A stretch of DNA of 64,000 bases from Nitrospira sp. (GTDB taxonomy: Bacteria; Nitrospirota; Nitrospiria; Nitrospirales; Nitrospiraceae): positions 62,001-126,000 of the forward strand of contig JAOUHJ010000003.1 in assembly GCA_029865225.1 (NCBI GenBank). Direction: 5' to 3'. The notes beneath the pieces are model-generated. The model had not been told where the DNA came from, did not search any database, and was given only the letters and a program-made list of their open reading frames with translations. The translations under genes were made by a program, and so were the position numbers. Shown piece after piece: positions 8,311-16,600 of the stretch. Position 1 is the first letter of the stretch, and each line of letters starts with the position of its first letter.

Positions 8311-9315
8311 ATGCCAGATCTGAGACGTGATCCTATCGTCGGTCGCTGGGTGATCATTTCAACCGAACGAAACGGTCGCCCCCATGACTTTATCAAACCA
8401 CAATCGGCCAAACCGGTTTCTACAACGCTCTGTCCCTTTTGTCCGGGACAGGAACGGCTGACGCCGAAGGAAATCATGGCCTATCGGCCTCAATCCAGCG
8501 AGGCCAACTCTCCGAACTGGAACATCCGCGTCATTCCAAACAAGTTTCCAGCGCTTCAGGTCGAAGGCGACATGGGCCGCGAGGGAATCGGGCTCTACGA
8601 CCGCATGAACGGCGTGGGCGCCCACGAAGTCATCATTGAGACCCCCAACCACGTCGAGAGTCTGGCCGACCTGCCGTCCAAGAAGATTGAAGACTTGTTG
8701 TGGGCCTATCGCGACCGCATGCTCGACCTCAGAAAGGACATCCGGCTCCGCTACATCCTGGTGTTCAAGAATCACGGCGCCTCGGCAGGGGCCACCTTGG
8801 AACATAGCCACTCCCAACTCATCGCCATGCCGATCGTCCCGACCAGCGTGCAGGATGAACTCAACGGATGCCGCAACCACTATCAGCACAAGGAGCGCTG
8901 CATCTATTGCGATATTCTTCGGCAGGATCTCTCAGACGGTGATCGAGTCGTCGTCGAGAATCCTGAGTTCTTGTGCGTGACCCCGTTCGCACCGCGATTC
9001 CCGTTCGAAATGTGGATTCTTCCGAAGCGCCATGCGGCCTACTTCGAAGAAAGTCAGAAGACGCAATTCGAATATCTGGCCCCCATCCTGTCGGAATCGC
9101 TCCGACGTATGGACAAGGTGTTGGCCCATCCTTCCTACAACTTCATCCTCCATAGCTCGCCGCTGCATGAAAAGACCGGCGACTACTACCACTGGCACCT
9201 AGAGATCATTCCCAAACTGACTCAAGTGGCAGGCTTCGAGTGGGGGACGGGTTTCTACATCAATCCGGTCTCCCCGGAAGAGGCCGCGAAGTTTCTGAGG
9301 GAATCGGAGCCCTAG
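8311..9315 (+). CDS. galT: Galactose-1-phosphate uridylyltransferase family (GalT-like, HIT superfamily)
   Basis: This 334-residue GalT-type nucleotidyl transferase has the N-terminal zinc-type CPFCPG pair, a second CIYC motif, and the active-site cluster EHSHSQLIAMP, where the nucleotidylated His resides. The C-terminal half carries the repeat HIT-like domain ending in YYHWHLEIIPKL. True GalT exchanges UMP between UDP-glucose and galactose-1-phosphate. The family also contains ADP-glucose phosphorylases, and with glgC and other alpha-glucan genes nearby that alternative deserves consideration. It lies about 90 bases after the GH57 gene and abuts the next gene exactly (stop at 9315, ATG at 9316). 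Confidence 0.82.
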   Translation: MPDLRRDPIVGRWVIISTERNGRPHDFIKPQSAKPVSTTLCPFCPGQERLTPKEIMAYRPQSSEANSPNWNIRVIPNKFPALQVEGDMGREGIGLYDRMNGVGAHEVIIETPNHVESLADLPSKKIEDLLWAYRDRMLDLRKDIRLRYILVFKNHGASAGATLEHSHSQLIAMPIVPTSVQDELNGCRNHYQHKERCIYCDILRQDLSDGDRVVVENPEFLCVTPFAPRFPFEMWILPKRHAAYFEESQKTQFEYLAPILSESLRRMDKVLAHPSYNFILHSSPLHEKTGDYYHWHLEIIPKLTQVAGFEWGTGFYINPVSPEEAAKFLRESEP

Positions 9316-10701
9316 ATGCCAGTCCGCTTTCGCCTTGAAGATCCCACGCTATCCACGACGCTCCGCAAGATTGAGCAACTGGTACGCCACCAGGGTGGAA
9401 GAACCTGGCTGGTCGGTGGATGTGTTCGCGACCTCGTACTTGGTCAACAGCCGCGCGACCTGGATCTTGAAATCGCTGGACTCCCACCAGGACAGCTTCA
9501 CGCTTTGCTCTCGGAACACTTTTCGGTCCAATTTGTTGGGAAAGCTTTCGCCGTATTCAAGCTGCAAGGTCTGCCGATCGACATTTCTATTCCCTCCCGC
9601 ATTCTGATCGACGAAAGCACATCCATCTCCGGTCTGGTCCGTCAGGCCGACCCTGGCATGGCGATCGATGAAGCCCTTGCCCGACGTGACTTCACGATCA
9701 ATGCGATGGCCTGGGACCCGGATACGAGAGAGCTTCGCGACCCTTTCAACGGGCGGAGAGACCTTGACGCTCACGTCTTACGCCACGTGTCTCACCGGTT
9801 TACCGAAGACCCTGTGCGCGTCCTGCGTGGGATGCAACTGTCCGCCCGCTTTGAATTGAGTGCTCCGCCCGAGACCCTCGCCCTGTGCCAAACTCTCTCG
9901 CAGAATCATCAACCTCGAGAGCGTCTTTGGGAGGAATGGAAAAAGCTCCTCGTGCAGGGTCGTAAGCCCTCGCTGGGCCTACACTTCCTGAATCAATCCG
10001 GGTGGCTGCGCTTCTATCCAGAGCTCGCAGCATTGCAGGGTTGTCCACAAGATCCCGTTTGGCATCCCGAAGGCGACGTATGGATTCATACACTCCACTG
10101 TTTGGACTGGTTCGCCGGCGAACGAACCGGAAATGATCAAGATGACTTGATTGTCGGACTAGGCGTGCTCTGTCACGACTTCGGCAAACCAGCCACAACC
10201 AGGGAGGATGATGGGCGCATTACCTCACGCGGGCATGAACCCGCAGGCGAGCTCCCGACAAGATCTTTTCTCGAACGGCTGACCAACCAGCAAGACGTGA
10301 CGGACGACGTGTTACCCCTGGTGCTGTGCCATCTCCGCCCCCGTGCCCTCTATGATGCCAAGGCATCGGACAGCGCCGTCCGCCGACTCGCTCGACAGGT
10401 GAAACGGCTTGACCGGTTAATCCGTGTGGCGAGGGCCGACCACGCCGGCCGCCCACCAAAATCGTTTGACGGTTTCCCCGCAGGCGAGTGGTTACTGAAC
10501 CGCGCAAGGCAACTGCAGGTTGAGGACCAGGCTCCTGTCCCAATTCTTATGGGGCGGCACTTGTTGGAATTAGGCGTTCCGCCTGGCCCTGACATGGGCC
10601 GACTGCTTGATGACTGTTACGAGGCCCAACTTGATGGAGAGTTTTCGACAGTGGAAGAAGGGCTTATTTACGCAAGAAACAAGCTTTCCGCGCTCTGCTA
10701 G
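9316..10701 (+). CDS. tRNA nucleotidyltransferase / poly(A) polymerase family protein with HD domain
   Basis: This 461-residue class II nucleotidyltransferase matches enzymes that add or repair the 3' CCA end of tRNAs. Visible motifs are LVGGCVRDLVLG, the catalytic carboxylates in RDLDLEIAG, the RRDFTINAMAWDP template-binding region, and FTEDPVRVLRGMQ. A C-terminal HD phosphohydrolase-type domain shows CHDFGKP and HEPAGELPTRSFLERL. Whether it adds the full CCA or only part of it (C-adding versus A-adding enzymes) cannot be decided by eye. It is directly contiguous with the GalT-like gene, suggesting co-transcription. Confidence 0.87.
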   Translation: MPVRFRLEDPTLSTTLRKIEQLVRHQGGRTWLVGGCVRDLVLGQQPRDLDLEIAGLPPGQLHALLSEHFSVQFVGKAFAVFKLQGLPIDISIPSRILIDESTSISGLVRQADPGMAIDEALARRDFTINAMAWDPDTRELRDPFNGRRDLDAHVLRHVSHRFTEDPVRVLRGMQLSARFELSAPPETLALCQTLSQNHQPRERLWEEWKKLLVQGRKPSLGLHFLNQSGWLRFYPELAALQGCPQDPVWHPEGDVWIHTLHCLDWFAGERTGNDQDDLIVGLGVLCHDFGKPATTREDDGRITSRGHEPAGELPTRSFLERLTNQQDVTDDVLPLVLCHLRPRALYDAKASDSAVRRLARQVKRLDRLIRVARADHAGRPPKSFDGFPAGEWLLNRARQLQVEDQAPVPILMGRHLLELGVPPGPDMGRLLDDCYEAQLDGEFSTVEEGLIYARNKLSALC

Positions 10702-10787
10702 CCAGCTTCTTTTCCCTCGACGTTTGCTTCTTCTTCATAGCCGTCACCCCTTGCCCATCGGTCTTCGCACCGTTTATCATTGCTCCC

Positions 10788-10982
10788 ATGCAGGTGCAGC
10801 TGAATCATCCTGTGCGCTCGATCGAAGTCAAAGGACCGAAGAGGGTCAAGGATTTGCTCCGGGAACTGAATCTCGTCGCTGAAGCGCACTTGGTCATTCG
10901 TGGGGACGAATTGGCCACTGAAGACGAGATGCTGTCGGACCAGGATCAGGTCGAGATCAGACCGGTGATCTCGGGCGGATGA
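10788..10982 (+). CDS. MoaD/ThiS-family sulfur carrier protein
   Basis: This 64-residue ubiquitin-fold protein ends in GG, the C-terminal diglycine that is thiocarboxylated in MoaD, ThiS and related sulfur carriers. The length, the central VKDLLRELN helix region and the DQVEIRPVISGG tail support the call. Carriers of this type deliver sulfur for tRNA thiolation, molybdopterin or thiamine synthesis. No partner synthase or E1-like activating enzyme is adjacent, so the pathway is open. The upstream gap of 86 bases shows nothing else recognisable. Confidence 0.75.
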   Translation: MQVQLNHPVRSIEVKGPKRVKDLLRELNLVAEAHLVIRGDELATEDEMLSDQDQVEIRPVISGG

Positions 10983-11115
10983 ACACCCACTCTGCCACGG
11001 CGTGATGCGAGTACCTCTCCGGCACTCACAAATGGTCTTGGCCGTTCACCGAGGCCACGAGGCGCCTCCCCCACCGACCGACTTTTGGACTTCTAACTGT
11101 ATTGACGTTCATCAC

Positions 11116-11145
11116 TTGACCCCCCCTCTTCGAGAACTGTATAAC
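11116..11145 (+). promoter_or_regulatory. Candidate sigma-70 promoter for tRNA-Arg
   Basis: TTGACC at 11116-11121 and TATAAC at 11140-11145 are separated by 18 bases and face the tRNA gene about 100 bases downstream. The match to the -35/-10 consensus is good by eye. The rest of the 265-base gap before the tRNA shows no gene. The assignment is an inference without transcription data. Confidence 0.5.
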
Positions 11146-11247
11146 CATTCGTCCCGGTAAGCTCTATGGTAAGGGTGTGACCTGCACTCGTTCTTCTCGA
11201 CCAGGCCATTTCCCTTTAACCCTATGTCTTAACGCGACAAACTCGAT

Positions 11248-11323
11248 GCGCCCGTAGCTCAATGGATAGAGCATCTGACTACGGATCAGAAGGTTACAGG
11301 TTCAAGTCCTGTCGGGCGCACCA
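11248..11323 (+). tRNA. tRNA-Arg (anticodon ACG)
   Basis: This 76-base tRNA has a genomically encoded CCA end (11321-11323). The acceptor arms GCGCCCG (11248-11254) and CGGGCGC (11313-11319) pair perfectly, with discriminator A. The D arm holds GCTC..GAGC. The anticodon stem CTGAC/ATCAG flanks a loop containing ACG. The T arm has the standard GGTTCAAGTCC. ACG reads CGN arginine codons after A34-to-inosine editing. Confidence 0.97.
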
Positions 11324-11502
11324 AACAGAGCTTGCTCGACCCGGAGCCTTCTCACTACGGCGACGGGATAAACACCTCCAGCGCTTTCTGCCCCTTCCTG
11401 TCCTCACGGATCTGGTCCCATTACATTCAGTCCTGCCGGGCTCAATGATAGACGTTGCATAAGCCTCCCAGACGCCGTAAGGTGAAGGAGGAGTGTGCCG
11501 CC

Positions 11503-12252
11503 ATGAAACATGTTTCGGACCAGGTCGCATTGCCACTCACGCAGGAGCGTGCGTCGGGAGAAAAAACAGAGACTGAAAACCGATACCGGGATGATGTCCG
11601 CACGTTGGCCGGGAAATTGCTCACGGTCCAGGACGAAGAGCGGCGGCGGATCTCGCGTGATCTTCACGACGACGTGAACCAGCGTCTTGGGGCGATCGGA
11701 CTGCAACTCGACACGCTGAGCCGGAATCTCCCGGACTCTCCATCCGTCATCCGTCGGCGGATCCGCGTTATCCGACGGCATGTAAGTGAACTATCCGACG
11801 ACGTCCGTGGACTTGCCTATCGATTCCATCAAACCACGGTGGAGGACCTTGGGCTCGTCGCAGCGCTCCAACGTTACCTCAACGATTTCGTGAAGCGCAC
11901 GGGCATCAGTGCCCGATTCACGAAGCCCCAAGCGGCCGACTCTATTCCGTTGCGATTGGCGACGTGCTTATATCGTATCGCACAGGAAAGTTTGGGGAAT
12001 GTGGGGCTTCATGCAAATGCTTCGCAAGTATCTCTGACACTCGTCGTGTCATCCGACGAGATCTCCCTGACCGTGTGCGACGATGGAATTGGAATGGACC
12101 TCGAAGAAGTCAAACGGCGAAGGGATGGGCTCGGGATGTTGAGTATGGAGGAGCGAGCGAAGCTGCTGGATGGCACGATATCCTGGTGCTCTTCGCCAGG
12201 GAACGGAACAACTGTGTTCGCACGATTTAAACCAGGAACTGAATCGCGATGA
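11503..12252 (+). CDS. Cytosolic sensor histidine kinase, NarL/DegS type
   Basis: This 249-residue kinase has a HisKA_3 phosphoacceptor helix containing RRRISRDLHDDVNQRLG (His in DLHDD) and an HATPase domain with N-box YRIAQESLGNVGLHA, G1 box CDDGIGMD and GLGMLSMEERAKLL. There is no membrane span and no obvious sensory domain: only about 45 residues precede the kinase core. The start is ATG 11503, because AAGGAGG lies at 11485-11491; an earlier in-frame TTG at 11455 lacks such a site. It overlaps the response regulator gene by 4 bases, so the pair is translationally coupled and surely cognate. The signal it senses is unknown. Confidence 0.9.
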   Translation: MKHVSDQVALPLTQERASGEKTETENRYRDDVRTLAGKLLTVQDEERRRISRDLHDDVNQRLGAIGLQLDTLSRNLPDSPSVIRRRIRVIRRHVSELSDDVRGLAYRFHQTTVEDLGLVAALQRYLNDFVKRTGISARFTKPQAADSIPLRLATCLYRIAQESLGNVGLHANASQVSLTLVVSSDEISLTVCDDGIGMDLEEVKRRRDGLGMLSMEERAKLLDGTISWCSSPGNGTTVFARFKPGTESR

Positions 12253-12890
12253 ACAAGCCATCGATTCTTCTCGCAGACGACCATACCCTGTTTGTGGAGG
12301 CCCTGCATAATGTGTTGGAGCCGGAGTTCACCTTGGTCGGTGAAGTAGGAGATGGCCGCGCGCTCCTGGAGGCGGCCCCTCGTCTCCTTCCTGATGTCAT
12401 TTTGCTGGATCTGTCGATGCCGCTCTTAAACGGTATCGACGCGGCCTACCAACTCAGACGCCTGGTTCCCGACTCGAAATTGTTGTTTTTAAGCATGCAT
12501 GGAGATGCGACCTATGTCACCGAGGCCTTCCGAGCCGGCGCAGCCGGCTATGTGTTGAAGCGTTCGACCGCGACCGAACTTCTTCAAGCCATCCGGGCTG
12601 TCTTGCGAGGACAGCTCTATATATCCCCCATGCTGGCGAAAGACATGCTGGATCCGCTTTTACACAGCAAGCGATCCCTGACAGCACCACAAAAGCAACT
12701 CACCATACGCCAGCGAGAAGTTCTCCAGCTGGTCGCGGAGGGACGATCACTGAAAGAGATTGCCACGATTCTCTGCGTGTCGGTCAAGACCGTGGAGTTT
12801 CATAAGACACGCATCGTCAAACAACTGGGGCTTTCTAGGACGGCCGATTTGACCAAGTATGCGGTCACGCACGGCCTAGTCCCCGTCTAA
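12249..12890 (+). CDS. NarL/FixJ-family response regulator
   Basis: This 213-residue regulator has an N-terminal receiver with LLADDHTLF, the phosphoacceptor Asp in VILLDLSMP, the conserved Ser in LFLSMHG and the Lys in GYVLKRS. A LuxR-type helix-turn-helix follows from about residue 150, with LTIRQREVLQLVAEG and VSVKTVEFHKTRI. The ATG overlaps the TGA of the preceding histidine kinase (ATGA), marking them as a two-component system. Targets are not visible in the sequence. A related but degenerate regulator lies about 315 bases downstream. Confidence 0.93.
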   Translation: MNKPSILLADDHTLFVEALHNVLEPEFTLVGEVGDGRALLEAAPRLLPDVILLDLSMPLLNGIDAAYQLRRLVPDSKLLFLSMHGDATYVTEAFRAGAAGYVLKRSTATELLQAIRAVLRGQLYISPMLAKDMLDPLLHSKRSLTAPQKQLTIRQREVLQLVAEGRSLKEIATILCVSVKTVEFHKTRIVKQLGLSRTADLTKYAVTHGLVPV

Positions 12891-13204
12891 TCCCTCGCCA
12901 ATCTCCTTGTGTCTCCTGCCGACTCGTCACCATACCCCTCCGACCTCTTTTCCGCACAGCACCCCCTCTCACTCCTCGGCACATCCAGGGAATGATGTCA
13001 TGGTAACTAGGGACGCTCCTAGTTCTCAGCTTGGGGCATCCGTGGTTAGTTATACCTCATGTCCCATCGCACAAATCATTGAGGGATGGGGCTGATTGTA
13101 GGTGGCGGTGAGCAACGTCGGAAAGGCCTGCATGAGGTTCCTTCACGGCGGGGCCCATTCAGGGCTATCTGTGTCGCCATCTGACTGAAGGAGGCACCAA
13201 CCAC
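12891..13204. other. 314-base gap with a 7-bp inverted repeat
   Basis: No convincing gene is seen here. A perfect inverted repeat AACTAGG (13005-13011) and CCTAGTT (13018-13024) has a 6-base spacer and could be an operator, possibly for one of the adjacent LuxR-type regulators. A weaker CCCATC/GATGGG pair lies near 13062-13089. A Shine-Dalgarno sequence GAAGGAGG near 13187-13194 serves the next gene. Confidence 0.4.
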
Positions 13205-13855
13205 ATGTCCGGTCGCATGACCCCTCGCATTATCCTCTTAGCGGGCATTCATCCATTGATTGCCGAGGATAGTCGACTTCACGTTCACAGTATCCCTGGA
13301 TCGACGCAGTACGAGGTCGTCGAGTCTCCCGCTGACGAATACTCTCTTCTGCCGGTCGTGAATCGCTTAAAACCCCATTTCGTCCTCCTTGATCTATTGC
13401 ATGCAAGCAGTTTACAAACCATTCGACGCGTTACAAGCATCAATCCTTCGTGTTGCATCGTGGCCGTGACGGGAGCACGGAATAGAGATGTGGCAGCGGC
13501 AGCTTTTTCCAGCGGAGCATCGGGTATCCTGTATCGCACCGACATCTCAACCGAACTCATCGATGCGATCAGTACCGTGCGAGCGGGCCGACGTTTTCTC
13601 TCCTCCTCCCTTTCCTCGAAAGCAGCTAGCCCGAGAACGAATGAACTTCGCCCACAGACGAGAGGCATCTCATCGTTGGATGAGCTGATCATGCGTCTCA
13701 CGCTGAGAGGCTACCCGGCATCTCGAATCGCACGTGCGCTCGGCCTTTCTGCCAGAACCGTTCGCCTCAGCATCACCTTTCTCAAACAGTTTTACGGCGT
13801 GCGAACGAAGCAGGAATTAAAGGAGTATGCGACGGCCATTTTTTGCAGGTCCTGA
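13205..13855 (+). CDS. LuxR-type regulator with degenerate receiver domain
   Basis: This 216-residue protein has the same layout as the NarL-type regulator upstream, but with altered receiver residues. The acidic pair expected near the N terminus is replaced (ILLAGIHPL). An Asp is kept in FVLLDLLHA, and the switch Lys position reads LYRTDIS. The C-terminal domain resembles a divergent LuxR helix-turn-helix (ASRIARALGLSARTVRLSITFLKQ). Phosphorylation by the usual Mg-dependent route is therefore doubtful. GAAGGAGG about 10 bases upstream supports ATG 13205. It could act as a phosphorylation-independent regulator or as a partner of the intact regulator. Confidence 0.75.
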   Translation: MSGRMTPRIILLAGIHPLIAEDSRLHVHSIPGSTQYEVVESPADEYSLLPVVNRLKPHFVLLDLLHASSLQTIRRVTSINPSCCIVAVTGARNRDVAAAAFSSGASGILYRTDISTELIDAISTVRAGRRFLSSSLSSKAASPRTNELRPQTRGISSLDELIMRLTLRGYPASRIARALGLSARTVRLSITFLKQFYGVRTKQELKEYATAIFCRS

Positions 13856-13893
13856 CAATCCAATCGGCTTGATGAGAGAGAAGGAGAGATGCC

Positions 13894-14421
13894 GTGGCCA
13901 TGACTAGGACTTTACGCCATCCAGATGGAGAACTACGACTCCGTCGAGTCGAGTGGGGTGACCTGGTACGGGTCGACTTCATGGCCTGGTTAGAGGACGG
14001 CTCCTTGTTTGACTCATCCCTGTATAACGAGCCTCTCGAGTTTATCGCTGGAGAACAGTCTGTCATGCCGGGCATCAATCACCTGGTGATCGGTATGACC
14101 GTCGGTGAGTCCAGAACCCAGCTGCTTCCGCCTGACCTTGCCTTTGGTCTGTATCGCAGCGACCTGTGCTACCGAGTGACGCGCAGATGGTTGAAATCCC
14201 ACCATATCGTGCCGGTGATTGGCCTCGAAGTGGCAATTCTCAAAAAAGATCGCACAGTGATGCATATGATCGTGACTGAATTGGACAGAGAACAGGTCAC
14301 GTTGGATGCCAACCACAAATTGGCCGGGAAGAACATCATGGTTCAACTTGACCTGCTGGAGATTAAAGCTCCCACCGATCGGGACATTCCCGGCACGATA
14401 TTGGGAGGACCTCGCACCTAG
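13894..14421 (+). CDS. FKBP-type peptidyl-prolyl isomerase (SlyD-like)
   Basis: This 175-residue FKBP-fold protein catalyses prolyl cis-trans isomerisation and probably acts as a folding chaperone. SlyD-like features are VRVDFMAWLEDGSLFDSS, the EPLEFIAGEQSVMPGINHLVIGM segment, and the C-terminal part of the FKBP domain, LDANHKLAGKNIMVQLDLLEI. An inserted flap (about 75-130) interrupts the FKBP core as in SlyD, but the metal-binding His-rich tail is absent. GTG 13894 is preferred, because AAGGAG lies 8 bases upstream; ATG 13900 would be 14 bases away. Confidence 0.85.
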   Translation: MAMTRTLRHPDGELRLRRVEWGDLVRVDFMAWLEDGSLFDSSLYNEPLEFIAGEQSVMPGINHLVIGMTVGESRTQLLPPDLAFGLYRSDLCYRVTRRWLKSHHIVPVIGLEVAILKKDRTVMHMIVTELDREQVTLDANHKLAGKNIMVQLDLLEIKAPTDRDIPGTILGGPRT

Positions 14422-14437
14422 ATTGGACGAACACGCA

Positions 14438-14581
14438 ATGGAACTCACGTTGCTGGATGGTCTCGTCATGCTGACAGTCGTCGTCATGTGTGGATCTGTG
14501 CTCAAGTGGGCACGGCGACGGCGCTGGTCCGCGCGTTCTCGAATGAGACGCCCGATTCGGTACCTGACGATTCACCATTAG
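14438..14581 (+). CDS. Possible 47-residue single-span membrane peptide
   Basis: This short open frame of 47 codons begins at ATG 14438, 16 bases after the FKBP gene. The N-terminal 20 residues are hydrophobic (LLDGLVMLTVVVMCGSVL) and are followed by a strongly basic tail (KWARRRRW, then RSRMRRPIR), a topology typical of small inner-membrane proteins with a positive-inside tail. No family is recognised. No strong Shine-Dalgarno sequence is visible, so this is only a candidate. Confidence 0.35.
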   Translation: MELTLLDGLVMLTVVVMCGSVLKWARRRRWSARSRMRRPIRYLTIHH

Positions 14582-14678
14582 GAGGTTGGCTTTCGAATCC
14601 ACACACGCTGTCCCCTCGTGCGTCTGCACATGCGCACATCCTTACGGATGTCGGGACTTGCACACCAGAGAGGTACCC

Positions 14679-14879
14679 ATGAACACCGATAACGGAAACA
14701 AACCGTTCTTACACAAGTCGAGACAGCAAGAATGCCAGGGCTGTGGTGAAACCGTCGATCTGCGACAGGACAGCGCTCTCGTAGAAACCACATCTGTTGC
14801 GTCCCCTTCGGACAAAGACGTCCTTGTCTGGCATCAACAGTGTTACGATTCCTTCCTCGAGGAAGGCGAAGAATGTTGA
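14679..14879 (+). CDS. Small Cys-containing protein of unknown function
   Basis: This 66-codon gene starts at ATG 14679 with an AGAGAGG Shine-Dalgarno sequence a few bases upstream. The product is hydrophilic and contains CQGCG near residue 19 and a later WHQQCYDSFL segment, so a zinc site formed by one CxxC pair and a distal His/Cys pair is possible. It resembles many short zinc-ribbon-like proteins, but I recognise no named family. It lies between the possible membrane peptide and the peptidoglycan-binding lipoprotein. Confidence 0.5.
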   Translation: MNTDNGNKPFLHKSRQQECQGCGETVDLRQDSALVETTSVASPSDKDVLVWHQQCYDSFLEEGEEC

Positions 14880-14957
14880 TCGCGCCGGTCAGAATGATCG
14901 TTGTCGCTTCCACCACACCCGATATCAACAACGGAAGCTGCAATGGAGTAATCGTTC

Positions 14958-15776
14958 ATGGATGATCGTCTAATATTTTCAGGATCCTTCAGCCAGATTT
15001 CTGCCACCGCGCTCACGACTGCGTCGCTTCTCGGTATGCTGAGTCTAACCGGTTGCGACTTCTCGCCTCCGGCCCTGGAGACGCAGATCGATGAACTGCA
15101 CACAGACCTGAACGAGACTGTGGTGGAGAAGATCACATTCGAACAGGACGACTCGGAGTTGCGAGCGCGACACGCCTCCATGCAGCGCACGATAGAAGAA
15201 CAGGAACGAGAGAATAGGGTCCTGCGGGACCGCATCGAGGTCTTGACCGCGAAGAGACCAGGGGCGTCAGTCAAACCATCTTCCTCCCGTCTCACCTCAA
15301 AGTCAAAACGGTCGGTCCTGAAAAAGGGCTCGTACGCTCCCTTGCGGGTCAAACGCTCCCTGATGAAAGGGCCGCGCGTGGCGCGTATTCAACGGCTCTT
15401 GAAGCGCCAAGGACTCCCGATTCAAGTCGACGGCGTCTATGGGAGCGACACAGCTGCAGCCGTTCGTTGGTTTCAACGCTACAACGGAATCAAACCTGAT
15501 GGTATCGTCGGTCCACGTACCGAGCGGGCACTTCTACCAAACACTCGGGTATCAAAACTCATCAGACACCTCTCACTCCAACGTCCACCTCTCACAGGAC
15601 GTGATGTCATACGGCTCCAGAAAGCCTTACGCCGATTCGGTCATCGTCTCACTGTAGACGGGCGCTACGGTCCTGCCACGAATAGAGCCGTCGCCCGTTT
15701 TCAAAAACAGCATGGTCTCAAACCGGACGGCATTGTTGGGCCAAGGACGTGGAGCCTCCTAAAGAGGGGTCTTTAA
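14958..15776 (+). CDS. Lipoprotein with two peptidoglycan-binding domains
   Basis: This 272-residue secreted protein has an N-terminal signal and lipobox-like LSLTGC at about residue 35, so lipidation at that Cys is likely. A charged coiled-coil segment follows (about 45-100, with [21 protein letters not shown]). Two PG_binding_1 repeats come next (about 130-190 and 205-270), each with the motif VDGxYG...AVxxFQ and ending [12 protein letters not shown] or [12 protein letters not shown]. It should anchor to the cell wall from the inner face of the outer membrane or from the periplasm. No catalytic domain is present. Partners are not evident nearby. Confidence 0.85.
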   Translation: MDDRLIFSGSFSQISATALTTASLLGMLSLTGCDFSPPALETQIDELHTDLNETVVEKITFEQDDSELRARHASMQRTIEEQERENRVLRDRIEVLTAKRPGASVKPSSSRLTSKSKRSVLKKGSYAPLRVKRSLMKGPRVARIQRLLKRQGLPIQVDGVYGSDTAAAVRWFQRYNGIKPDGIVGPRTERALLPNTRVSKLIRHLSLQRPPLTGRDVIRLQKALRRFGHRLTVDGRYGPATNRAVARFQKQHGLKPDGIVGPRTWSLLKRGL

Positions 15777-15886
15777 GATCCGAGTCCACTTCCTGACAAA
15801 GGTTGATGCCTCTGAGCAAAGCGATGAACGAGCGACATCGGCTTTGCCATGCCTCCCCGCTTATGTCGCCCTCGGCAGACCCCGGT

Positions 15887-16600
15887 CTATAGATGCACCA
15901 TCTCGTCTCGCTCTTCCTTATCCTGATCCTTCGCCTTCCCCCATCGCCGTTCCAGCGCATCGCGCGCGATGTTCCGGCCTCCCAGTCCGACGGCGATCGC
16001 CAGGGCGATGACCACGCCTCCAAACACGATGCTGAATGCGGCCACAACGATTTCCTTGGCGATACCGAGCTGCGTCAAGACCATGGCCGCCGTAAAGAGA
16101 AAAATCCCCCAGCGCACCAGACCGGCGATGAACCTCGCCTCTTGAATCTGCGCGTTGACCATCGCGATCAACGTCGCCTCCGCCAAGAAGTTGCCCATCA
16201 AGACACCGACCAGGATCAAGAGTCCGGCCGCAATCACGCTCGGCAAATAGCCCAAGAGTTGCCCCATCAGGTCGGCGGTCGTCGGCAACCCCAGCGCATC
16301 CACACCCATGAAAACGAAGATGACAAACACGGTCCAGAAGGCCAGACGACCCACGACCTGGGAGAACGGTTGCTTGAGCCCTGCCTTCGCTAACGACGCC
16401 TGCAATCCCCATCGCTCGCTCAACACATCGACGCGTGCTGCTCGTAGCAGGTGCTGAAGGACCGCTTTCATCGTCAACCCAACGAGAATACCAACCACGA
16501 TGAAGCTCATCAGGGCGAGTAACTTTGGGAGTAAGAGCGCCATCCGCATCATCATGTCGCGAAACGCTTCCACTATCGCGTCGCCCCACACATTACCCAT
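15887..16600 (-). CDS. Membrane protein with conserved TM-helix repeat (MscS-related, no MscS beta domain)
   Basis: This 237-residue integral membrane protein has about five hydrophobic segments and the 'conserved TM helix' pattern seen in small relatives of mechanosensitive channels. It ends shortly after the pore-like segment FGGVVIALAIAVGLGGRNIARD and lacks the cytoplasmic beta domain of MscS. Its start overlaps the end of the upstream glycosyltransferase by 8 bases, so the two are translationally linked. A homologous pair, a glycosyltransferase followed by a similar channel-like gene, occurs at 60605-62665. A role in osmotic adaptation is inferred, not shown. Confidence 0.78.
   Translation of the reverse strand: MGNVWGDAIVEAFRDMMMRMALLLPKLLALMSFIVVGILVGLTMKAVLQHLLRAARVDVLSERWGLQASLAKAGLKQPFSQVVGRLAFWTVFVIFVFMGVDALGLPTTADLMGQLLGYLPSVIAAGLLILVGVLMGNFLAEATLIAMVNAQIQEARFIAGLVRWGIFLFTAAMVLTQLGIAKEIVVAAFSIVFGGVVIALAIAVGLGGRNIARDALERRWGKAKDQDKEERDEMVHL

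Noticed and set aside
12907-13095. A 62-codon frame in the gap after the response regulator
   Set aside because: It is Ser/Pro/His-rich, has no Shine-Dalgarno sequence and no motif; the region is better described as intergenic.
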